In this document: piece after piece, positions 53,197 through 60,023 of the stretch | How positions within the stretch are numbered: position 1 is the first letter of the stretch | How the letters are laid out: each line of letters begins with the position of its first letter | Origin: Eubacterium sp. 1001713B170207_170306_E7 | GTDB lineage: Bacteria > Bacillota > Clostridia > Eubacteriales > Eubacteriaceae | Length of the DNA stretch: 64,000 nucleotides | NCBI RefSeq assembly: GCF_015547515.1 | Contig: NZ_JADMVE010000003.1 | Location: 248,001 to 312,000, forward strand | Direction: 5' to 3' | Position numbers and translations under genes: made by a program | Notes under the pieces: model-generated | What the model saw: only the letters and a program-made list of their open reading frames with translations | Database searches by the model: none | What the model was told of the DNA's origin: nothing

Positions 53197-53241
53197 ACGT
53201 CACATAATTGTCACGAAACTGTCACAAAAGTCGTCTATAAT
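53197..53241 (+). promoter_or_regulatory. Three 11-bp GTCAC repeats and -10 before the second amidase gene
   Basis: ACGTCACATAA (53197), TTGTCACGAAA (53208) and CTGTCACAAAA (53219) follow each other with an exact 11-bp period, then GTCGTC... and TATAAT at 53236-53241. No -35 other than the last repeat. This is a PhoB/OmpR-type activator layout; the last two repeats match the box at 5325-5346 in spacing to the -10. Confidence 0.6.
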
Positions 53242-53277
53242 GTAAACTATCTTTGAGGAAGGATAGGTTACAAACGG

Positions 53278-54642
53278 ATGAAACGACGACCAAACCAAAG
53301 GCAGAATAAAAGACAGAATGAAAGACAAAATAAAAGACAAATAAAAAAGAGAAGGCAGGCGGCGTTTCTGGTGGCCCTGATGGCGGTGTTCATCGTGGCG
53401 GGCTCGGCGGCTGTGCGCCATGTGACAAAGGTACTGGCCGCAGGCAGCAGCGCGGAGACGCTGGCAGAGGAGGACTCAGAGGAAGAAAAGAAGGGGGTTG
53501 TGGTGCGCGGCAGCCGGAGTGCCTACGGCATTGACAGCAGCACAGAGGGTGCGATCGTGGACTATCTGAACACCTGGTTCGGCGCACTGGCAGAGCTGAA
53601 GGAGCAGGATGTGACCCAGTATTTTGACCTGTCCGACAGCCAGGGCGCTGTCAGCGCCGCCATCGACCAGGCCGCTCTGTCCTTTCTGGTAGACGTGCGT
53701 TCGCTGCAGGCGAACGACCTGACACTCACAGGCTATACCTGCGGCATCACCTACACCGGGGCCGAAACCCTGGATAACGGCGATCTGGAGGTGACCCTGG
53801 AGGAGGACCACGCAGTGCAGTTTAGCTTTTTGGACGGCGTAGATTCCTACAGCTCGGGCATCGAGCACACCTTTGTGATCCGCCAGGAGGGAAGCAGCTG
53901 CCGGATCATTGCGCATGAAAAGGAGGAGGACGGCTACCTGCTCATCGAGGAGCTCTATGACGAGCAGAGCCAGGGCACAGTCCGCACCCAGACCAGCCAG
54001 CTGCTGGACCAGATCAGGGAGCAGCTGCTGGATCAGGCCAGACAGGACATCGCAGCGCTTGAGGCCGAAAAGAGCGGGGTGTCCGCAGACAGCGCCTCCG
54101 CGGCCCTGAGCGACCACGCTTACGACCGGGACGCCGCAGTGGCCTATGCCATGGAATGGGTGGACCCGCAGTCGGTCATCCGGAACGACGCCTGGGGGCT
54201 TTATGATGAATATGGCGGCAACTGCAATAACTACATCTCCCAGTGCCTGTACGCAGGGGGTATCCCCATGGACAGCGACGGGGCGGACCAGTGGAAATGG
54301 TACGGCGATTCGGTCAACACACGCCAGACCGCCAGCGGCCGATCCGGCTCCTGGGCCGGGGTTGCCGAGTTCTATGACTATGCCGAAAGCAATGACGGTT
54401 ACGGGCTGACTGCGGACACCACCGCCAACATTTACTCCGGCCAGGCCGGAGATATTCTCCAGTATGGGGTGGACGGCGAGTGGAACCATTCGGTCATCAT
54501 CACCGATGTGGTGACCGGGGAGGATGGCAGCGTGAAGGATTACCTGATCAACTCTAACACCACCGACCGGATCAATTACCCGGCCAGCGCCTACGCCTAT
54601 TCCGACCTGCGGCTCATCCGCATTCTGGGCTGGAACGATTAA
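53278..54642 (+). CDS. Secreted amidase-domain protein (Amidase_6-like), second of two
   Basis: 454 aa. The N-terminus is very basic with a repeated RQNK/RQNE pattern (residues about 8-20) before the membrane anchor AAFLVALMAVFIVAGSAAV. The middle domain (about 75-265) and C-terminal Amidase_6 domain parallel the gene at 51574; C316 in GGNCNNYISQC and H404 in WNHSVIITD are the expected catalytic residues. The pair probably arose by tandem duplication. Its promoter, unlike that of the first copy, carries three 11-bp GTCAC repeats. The likely role is cell-wall peptide cleavage under two-component control. Confidence 0.82.
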   Translation: MKRRPNQRQNKRQNERQNKRQIKKRRQAAFLVALMAVFIVAGSAAVRHVTKVLAAGSSAETLAEEDSEEEKKGVVVRGSRSAYGIDSSTEGAIVDYLNTWFGALAELKEQDVTQYFDLSDSQGAVSAAIDQAALSFLVDVRSLQANDLTLTGYTCGITYTGAETLDNGDLEVTLEEDHAVQFSFLDGVDSYSSGIEHTFVIRQEGSSCRIIAHEKEEDGYLLIEELYDEQSQGTVRTQTSQLLDQIREQLLDQARQDIAALEAEKSGVSADSASAALSDHAYDRDAAVAYAMEWVDPQSVIRNDAWGLYDEYGGNCNNYISQCLYAGGIPMDSDGADQWKWYGDSVNTRQTASGRSGSWAGVAEFYDYAESNDGYGLTADTTANIYSGQAGDILQYGVDGEWNHSVIITDVVTGEDGSVKDYLINSNTTDRINYPASAYAYSDLRLIRILGWND

Positions 54643-54648
54643 AAAAGT

Positions 54649-54675
54649 GACGACCGTACGAATCAGACGGTCGTC
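54649..54675. repeat. Dispersed palindrome, copy 5
   Basis: GACGACCGT...ACGGTCGTC, six bp after the second amidase stop, upstream of a separate terminator. Confidence 0.75.
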
Positions 54676-54690
54676 CCGTGTTGTCGGAGA

Positions 54691-54870
54691 AGCGGCGCAG
54701 TTCAGGACTGCGCCTTTTATCCAGATAAGAAAAAAAGATCCAGGCGCTGTGGTAAACGGTCCGGAAGCGTGCCGCTTTACCGGAACAGCCAGACATTGGC
54801 AGGATCAACATTCATGTCGAAGATACAGGCGAGAGGGCAGTGCCCTCAGGACGCTGACGGCTTTTCCAAC
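54691..54870 (+). repeat. Duplicated downstream segment, copy 2
   Basis: Matches 52941-53123 (see there). It fills most of the gene-free stretch 54643-54877. Ends near GCTGACGGC before the glpP promoter. Confidence 0.55.
54694..54718 (+). terminator. Terminator after the second amidase gene
   Basis: GGCGCAG (54694-54700) pairs with CTGCGCC (54708-54714), then TTTT. Start of the second copy of the duplicated downstream segment. Confidence 0.7.
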
Positions 54871-54877
54871 TTAAAGC

Positions 54878-54906
54878 TTGACAATTGAAAAGGATTAGCA
54901 TATAAT
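54878..54906 (+). promoter_or_regulatory. Sigma-A promoter of the glp operon
   Basis: TTGACA (54878-54883), 17-nt spacer, TATAAT (54901-54906): a consensus promoter. Confidence 0.85.
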
Positions 54907-54951
54907 GTAAACAATTAATCATCAGTTTAAGGACTTGAGTCTAAGAGTTGT

Positions 54952-55018
54952 CCGTATTATACCTTGTTACACAGTGTAGCGTTTATTTGTTGTGCGATGA
55001 GGTATGATACGGATTTTT
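54952..55018 (+). terminator. Leader terminator of the glp operon, likely GlpP target
   Basis: CCGTATTATACC (54952-54963) pairs with GGTATGATACGG (55001-55012) over 12 bp with one G.T, followed by ATTTTTTATA. It lies between the promoter and glpP. GlpP family proteins let polymerase read through such leader terminators when glycerol 3-phosphate is bound. Confidence 0.75.
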
Positions 55019-55044
55019 TATACCTAAAATCAGGAGGGATTGTT

Positions 55045-55626
55045 TTGGAAACGTCTAAAGTGGAGCTGCTGCTTGAGGGCTCGCGCATCATTCCGTCGGT
55101 CAATACGGCCGAGGGGCTGAAGTGTGTGCTCACCAAGACCAGCCTGCCCTGTGTCATGCTCAAGCTGGGGGATGTCAATACCCTGCCCAAAATCGTCAGG
55201 CTCATCCACCAGTATGGGCGCAGGGCAATGGTGCACCAGGATTCCATCAAGGGGCTGGCCCGGGACCGCACCAGCATTGATTTTCTGTCAAAGCTGGGGG
55301 TGGACGCGGTCATCACCATGAAGCCCCAGTGCGTGCGGTGGATAAAGGAAGAGGAAATGCTCGCCATTCTGGGGCTGTTCCTCATTGATACCAATGCTCT
55401 GGCCACAGGCGTCCAGAGCATTAATGAGAGCCGGCCCGACGCGGGGCTGGTTATGCCCATGACCATACCGGGCAGCATATACGCGGCCATTCTGCGCCAG
55501 ATACGGGTGCCGCTTCTGGCCGGCGGGCTGGGCATGGAGGAAGAGCTGGTGACCGCGGCGCTTGATAACGGCGCCCTGGCCGCGGCCGTTACCAAGCCGG
55601 CGCTCTGGCAGACCATTGGTTCATGA
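55045..55626 (+). CDS. glpP: Glycerol-3-phosphate-responsive antiterminator
   Basis: 193 aa from TTG 55045, seven bases after AGGAGGG; the open frame reaches back to 54964 but crosses the leader terminator. The sequence MVHQDSIKGLARDRTSIDFLSKLGVDAVITMKPQCVRWIK and later TNALATGVQSINESRPDAGLVMPMTIPGSIY fits GlpP of Bacillus, a small alpha/beta protein. In that system it binds glycerol 3-phosphate and mRNA to prevent termination in the glp leader. The leader hairpin at 54952-55018 is its probable target. It is upstream of glpK in the same operon. Confidence 0.88.
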   Translation: METSKVELLLEGSRIIPSVNTAEGLKCVLTKTSLPCVMLKLGDVNTLPKIVRLIHQYGRRAMVHQDSIKGLARDRTSIDFLSKLGVDAVITMKPQCVRWIKEEEMLAILGLFLIDTNALATGVQSINESRPDAGLVMPMTIPGSIYAAILRQIRVPLLAGGLGMEEELVTAALDNGALAAAVTKPALWQTIGS

Positions 55627-55666
55627 GCCCTCTGGGCTTAAAATATATTTTAGTGGAGGTAATAGA

Positions 55667-56314
55667 ATGAAAAAGACTGTTTTGATTTTTGGGGATTCAA
55701 ACACCTGGGGCTGGAAGCCCTCAAACGACATGATCAAGCCGCTGGAACGCTGGGATGACGATGTGCGCTGGCCGGGTGTGCTGCAGGCAGGCCTGGGGGA
55801 CGAATACAAGGTCATCGCCGACGGGCTGAACGGCCGCACCACGGTCTGGAACGACCCCATCGAGGAATACCGCTGCGGCAAGGACCAGATCATTCCGACC
55901 ATGGATGCCCAGGCGCCCTTTGACATGATCATTATCTTTGTGGGCACCAATGACCTCAAGGTGCGCTACACCGTATCGCCCCAGGACATCGCCAACGGCG
56001 TGGGTATTCTGGTGGACAAGGCCCTGCATCAGGTGGGGGACTACACCGGCGAGCCCAAGGTGCTGCTGGTGGGCCCGCCGCCGCTGGGCCCAATCGCGGA
56101 CGGCGTGTTCAAGTACATGTTTGCAGGCAACGAAGAAAAATCCAGGGATGTCGCCCAGTTCTACAAGGGTGTGGCTGAAGCCTACGGCGTCGCGTTCTTC
56201 GACGCCGGCACAGTGGTAAAGAGCAGCGATGAGGACGGACTCCACCTGCAGGCAGACCAGCATGAGCTGCTCGGCAAGGCCATGGTAGAGGAAGTTAAAC
56301 GCATTATCGGTTAG
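55667..56314 (+). CDS. SGNH/GDSL-family hydrolase (acyl esterase-like)
   Basis: 215 aa from ATG 55667 behind GGAGGTAATAG. Block I TVLIFGDSNTWGWKP with the catalytic serine, block III IIIFVGTNDLKVRY with Asn, and block V SDEDGLHLQADQHELLGKAM with the D-x-x-H pair define an SGNH esterase. It probably hydrolyses an acyl or aryl ester in the cytoplasm. Its place between glpP and glpK suggests release of glycerol from acylglycerols, but this is inference. Confidence 0.85.
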   Translation: MKKTVLIFGDSNTWGWKPSNDMIKPLERWDDDVRWPGVLQAGLGDEYKVIADGLNGRTTVWNDPIEEYRCGKDQIIPTMDAQAPFDMIIIFVGTNDLKVRYTVSPQDIANGVGILVDKALHQVGDYTGEPKVLLVGPPPLGPIADGVFKYMFAGNEEKSRDVAQFYKGVAEAYGVAFFDAGTVVKSSDEDGLHLQADQHELLGKAMVEEVKRIIG

Positions 56315-56325
56315 TGAGCGCAGAA

Positions 56326-56352
56326 ACGCGCAGCCTGTGCTGCGCGTTTTTC
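56326..56352 (+). terminator. Hairpin before the amidohydrolase gene
   Basis: ACGCGCAG pairs with CTGCGCGT around CCTGTG, followed by TTTTTC. May attenuate readthrough within the operon. It lies upstream of the start at 56368, which rules out the earlier GTG at 56314. Confidence 0.7.
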
Positions 56353-56367
56353 AGGGAAAGGCATAAT

Positions 56368-57915
56368 ATGAAGAATCAACTGGCCCTGATCGGGGGAACC
56401 ATTTTGACTATGGAGGACAGCCAGCCGGAATGCACCGGCGTGCTGATTGAAAAGGGGCGGATCACCGCAGTGGGCTCGTCGGAGGCCATTGCGGCGCTGG
56501 CGCGGGAGCGCAGGGCCGGGATACTGGATTTAAAGGGCAGAACCGCTGTGCCCGGGCTCCACGACTGCCATGTCCACGTCATGGGCACAGGCCTCAACGC
56601 CACAGGCATCGACCTCTTTGACTGTGCCTCGGTGGACGAGGTGCTGGATAAGCTGAGGGAAGGATTAAAAAACCCGGGTGAGGACTGGATCTACGGCACC
56701 CGCCTGGACGAGTCGCGGCTCAGGGAAAAGCGGCCCCCCACTGCGGCGGAGCTGGATGCCCTCTCCGGCAGCCGGGGAATATTTTTGGTGGACCGGGGAC
56801 TGCATTATACCCAGGTGAACACCGCGGCCTACAACGCCCTGGGGCTTAAGGGAGACGAGCCCGGCGTTGTGCGCGGCAGCGGCGGCCGGCCAAACGGGCG
56901 GCTCCACGGCCAGGCCAACGGCATTGCCAGAAGCTATTACAACAACCAGATGAGCGACGCGCGGCGTGAGCAGGTCATCCGCTATACCGTGCAGCAGGCC
57001 CTGGCCAAGGGTGTGACCACCATGCACGGCATGGAGGGAGGGGACATGTTTTCCGACGCCGATATTCCGGTGCTTCTGGCCATGCGGGACCAGCTGCCCC
57101 TGGACATTGTGCTGTACTGGGATACCGAAAATGTCGAGGCAGTCAGAGACGCGGGCCTGCGCGCCATGGGCACCGACCTGCTGCTGGACGGCTCCATCGG
57201 CTCGCGCACAGCCGCCTTTGACGAGCCCTACGCCGACGATGCAACAAGCCGGGGCGTCCTGTACTATGATTCGGACACCATCACCAGCATGATCGAGCGG
57301 GCGCTGAAATACGGCCTGCAGTCCGGCTTTCACGCCATCGGCCAGCGGGGCATCCGTCAGGCGCTGGACTGCTTCGAGGCCGCCAGTGCAAAATACCCGG
57401 TGGCAGACCACCGCTTCCGTATCGAGCATTTTGGCTTCCCGGACCAGCGCGACATTGACCGGGCGGCCCGGCTGGGCGTGGTGGTCTCGACCCAGCCTGC
57501 CTTTACCTATTTAAGAGGCGGCCCGGGCAGTGTCTACAACGAACGGACCGGAGACGCCAGAGAGCGCAGGGCCTATCCCATGCGCCGCTTCCTGGAGGCG
57601 GGCATTGTACTGGGCGGCGGCTCCGATTCCGGCGTCACGCCCATCGACCCGGTGCTGGGCATCCACGCGGCGGTCAATCCGCCCTATGAGGAGAACAGCA
57701 TCACCGCCACACAGGCCCTGCGCATGTTTACCATCGACGGGGCCTACACGGCCTTTGAGGAAAAGGAAAAGGGATCCATCGCCGCGGGCAAATGGGGAGA
57801 CCTGACCATTTTGTCAGGCAATCCGCTGGCAGCAGATCCAAAAGCGATCAAGGAAATTACGGTTGAAATGACCGTCAAAAAAGGCGAAATCGTCTATAAC
57901 AAGGGGGAAGAATAA
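56368..57915 (+). CDS. Amidohydrolase (YtcJ-like metal-dependent hydrolase)
   Basis: 515 aa from ATG 56368. VPGLHDCHVHVMGTG near residue 65 carries the HxH metal site; later EHFGFPDQRDIDRA and GGGSDSGVTPIDPVLGIHAAV near 430 give the other metal ligands; the C-terminus GDLTILSGNPLAADPKAI is the amidohydro_3 mark. Substrate unknown; relatives cleave N-formyl or N-acyl amide bonds. It sits directly upstream of glpK (3 bp gap). Confidence 0.85.
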   Translation: MKNQLALIGGTILTMEDSQPECTGVLIEKGRITAVGSSEAIAALARERRAGILDLKGRTAVPGLHDCHVHVMGTGLNATGIDLFDCASVDEVLDKLREGLKNPGEDWIYGTRLDESRLREKRPPTAAELDALSGSRGIFLVDRGLHYTQVNTAAYNALGLKGDEPGVVRGSGGRPNGRLHGQANGIARSYYNNQMSDARREQVIRYTVQQALAKGVTTMHGMEGGDMFSDADIPVLLAMRDQLPLDIVLYWDTENVEAVRDAGLRAMGTDLLLDGSIGSRTAAFDEPYADDATSRGVLYYDSDTITSMIERALKYGLQSGFHAIGQRGIRQALDCFEAASAKYPVADHRFRIEHFGFPDQRDIDRAARLGVVVSTQPAFTYLRGGPGSVYNERTGDARERRAYPMRRFLEAGIVLGGGSDSGVTPIDPVLGIHAAVNPPYEENSITATQALRMFTIDGAYTAFEEKEKGSIAAGKWGDLTILSGNPLAADPKAIKEITVEMTVKKGEIVYNKGEE

Positions 57916-57918
57916 GCT

Positions 57919-59412
57919 ATGCAGCAGGTTATTTTAGGAATCGACCAGGGAACCACAGGCACCCGGGCCATGATCTTTGATCATGATATTAACATCATTG
58001 CCTCGGCCTACAGTGAGTTCACACAGTATTTTCCGCAGTCGGGCTGGGTAGAGCACGACGCGTCTGAAATCTGGGATGTGACCATGAAAATGGTGGCCCA
58101 GGCATTAAAGGAGGGCGGTGTCAAGCCGGAGCAGATCGCGGCCATCGGTATCACCAACCAGCGTGAGACCACCGTGTTCTGGGATAAGGAAACCGGCGAG
58201 CCCGCCTGCCGGGCCATGGTGTGGCAGGACCGCAGAACCCTGCCCATCTGTGAGGCGCTGGAGGCCGCCGACGGGGCCGCAATGGTCGAGCGCACGGGCA
58301 TGATCATTGTGCCCAACGACGCGGCCACCAAAATCCGGTGGTATATGCAGAACGACGAGAATGTGCGCAAAGGCGTGGAGCAGGGCCGCCTGATCTACGG
58401 CACCATGGATACCTGGCTGATCTGGAAGCTCTCCGGCGGCGCTGTGCACGTGACCGACACCTCCAACAACTCGGTGACCCTGCTCCAGAACGCCACCACC
58501 CTGGATTACGACCAGGGTGTTTTGGACGCGCTTGAGATCCCGAGGGAGATCCTGCCCAAAATCTGCGGCTCCAGTGAGGTCTACGCCCACACCGACCCGG
58601 CTGTTTTCTTCGGTGCGTCGGTGCCCATCGCGGGTATTCTGGGCGACCAGCAGGCAGCGGCCCTGGGGCAGGGCTGTATGGAGCGGGGCATGGCGAAAAA
58701 CACCTATGGCACCGGCTCCTTTATGGTCATGAACACCGGGGGCAAGTATGTGCCGCCGTCAGACGGCATCTTCTCGCCAGTGCTGTACAGCATCGGCGAC
58801 CGGACCGACTACTGCCTGGAGGGCATGGCGGATGTGTCCGGCGCGGTCATCCAGTGGCTGCGCGACGGCCTGGACATCATTGAGCACAGCGCCGACGCCG
58901 AGAAGCTGGCGCTTCAGGTAGAGGACAGCATGGGCGTTTACTTTGTACCGGCCTTTGTGGGCCTGGGCGCGCCCTACTATGATTCCTACGCCCGCGGCAC
59001 CATCATCGGGATCTCCAGAGGCACCACCAAGCACCACATCGCCCGGGCCGCGCTGGAATCCATGGCCTACCAGGTCTGTGACGCCTTTAAGGTGATGGAG
59101 CAGAAATCCGGCCTCCGGCTAGAAAAGCTGAGGGCAGACGGCGGCGGCGCCAGCAGTGATTTCATGCTCCAGTTCCAGGCCGATATCCTGGGCGTTCCCG
59201 TAGAACGGCCCGTGATCACCGAGACCACGACCCTGGGGGCTGTCTACATGGCCGGCCTGGCAGTGGGGTACTGGGACTCCATCGAGGAGGTTTCAAAATT
59301 CTGGAGGATCGAAAAACGGTTTGAGCCCCAGATTAGTGAGGAAAAGCGTGAAGAGCTGTGCTATGGCTGGAACAGCGCCATCGAGCGCGCCGGCTGCTGG
59401 CTGAAGCGTTAA
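57919..59412 (+). CDS. glpK: Glycerol kinase
   Basis: 497 aa. GIDQGTTGTRAMIFDHD at the N-terminus (phosphate 1), AIGITNQRETTVFWDKETG, the substrate motif WQDRRT near 98, GILGDQQAAALGQGCMERGMAKNTYGTGSFMVMNTG near 240-275 and LRADGGGASSDFMLQFQADILG near 405. It phosphorylates glycerol to glycerol 3-phosphate using ATP, the signal read by the glpP product. The predicted operon glpP-esterase-amidohydrolase-glpK lacks glpF and glpD. Confidence 0.95.
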   Translation: MQQVILGIDQGTTGTRAMIFDHDINIIASAYSEFTQYFPQSGWVEHDASEIWDVTMKMVAQALKEGGVKPEQIAAIGITNQRETTVFWDKETGEPACRAMVWQDRRTLPICEALEAADGAAMVERTGMIIVPNDAATKIRWYMQNDENVRKGVEQGRLIYGTMDTWLIWKLSGGAVHVTDTSNNSVTLLQNATTLDYDQGVLDALEIPREILPKICGSSEVYAHTDPAVFFGASVPIAGILGDQQAAALGQGCMERGMAKNTYGTGSFMVMNTGGKYVPPSDGIFSPVLYSIGDRTDYCLEGMADVSGAVIQWLRDGLDIIEHSADAEKLALQVEDSMGVYFVPAFVGLGAPYYDSYARGTIIGISRGTTKHHIARAALESMAYQVCDAFKVMEQKSGLRLEKLRADGGGASSDFMLQFQADILGVPVERPVITETTTLGAVYMAGLAVGYWDSIEEVSKFWRIEKRFEPQISEEKREELCYGWNSAIERAGCWLKR

Positions 59413-59467
59413 GCTGAAATTTAAGAGCGGACAGGCTTTCAGGGCCTGTCCGCTCTTAAATTTCAGC
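59413..59467. terminator. Long perfect hairpin, bidirectional terminator after glpK
   Basis: A 24-bp perfect stem (59413-59436 with 59444-59467) around TTTCAGG. It contains the stop codon of the convergent minus-strand gene at 59463-59465. Unusually long for a terminator. Confidence 0.7.
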
Positions 59468-59669
59468 GGGTCATATCGTCAATGGAGGGATGGTTGGCGT
59501 GCTCGCGGCTGTTGTGCTCGCTGATGTTTACCGCAGCCTCTGAGTTCAGGTCAATTTCTTCTGAAATCACATCCTCCACATCCATCTTTTTGGGGCGCGC
59601 ACCCTTATCCTTGCGGTGCAGTTTGTTCTTGATTTTATCAAATTCACCTGCAATGGTGTGTCTGGTCAT
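59463..59669 (-). CDS. Small hydrophilic protein of unknown function
   Basis: 68 aa from ATG 59669 behind GAGGAGG. Highly charged: RTHTIAGEFDKIKNKLHRKDKG, then acidic EDVISEEIDLNSEAAVNISEH. Not recognised. The good ribosome site and position after its own start region (no competing frame) support it. Confidence 0.7.
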   Translation of the reverse strand: MTRHTIAGEFDKIKNKLHRKDKGARPKKMDVEDVISEEIDLNSEAAVNISEHNSREHANHPSIDDMTR

Positions 59670-59751
59670 TTTATGGTCCTCCTCTTCATAAACAGCATCA
59701 ATGCCTTTCTGCTTCGTTTATACCCAGGCAGGAGAGGGAGTATCAAAAAAA

Positions 59752-59778
59752 GACGACCGCCCGTTTCGGACGGTCGTC
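59752..59778. repeat. Dispersed palindrome, copy 6 (also terminator-like)
   Basis: GACGACCG...CGGTCGTC flanked by A7 on the left and TTTT on the right, so this copy is a functional intrinsic terminator candidate for both the 59801 and upstream genes. Confidence 0.8.
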
Positions 59779-59800
59779 TTTTGGATGATACGTGGCCGCG

Positions 59801-59920
59801 TCATAGTCTGCGCCACCCGCTGGTGCGCAGCTTCTTAATAAAGCTGTCGATGTGGGCAACGGTAAAATAGCCAACAATACCGGCAAAAATTAAGATTAAG
59901 ACTAAAAGGATATTCGCCAT
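59801..59920 (-). CDS. Single-span small membrane protein, 39 aa
   Basis: 39 aa from ATG 59920 with AAGAAGGTGG six bases before it, ending in TGA at 59801. The sequence MANILLVLILIFAGIVGYF is a hydrophobic helix of about 18 residues followed by a basic, amphipathic tail (IKKLRTSGWRRL). It has the look of a small membrane regulator or toxin-like peptide; function unknown. Confidence 0.65.
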   Translation of the reverse strand: MANILLVLILIFAGIVGYFTVAHIDSFIKKLRTSGWRRL

Positions 59921-60023
59921 AGTTTCCACCTTCTTTTATAACAGCATATCACGCTGGGCGTGAAGGTGGTGTTAAAGCCTGGCCGGTCGTATAAATATTT
60001 TATAAAGATGGGCTTAAGAGCTT

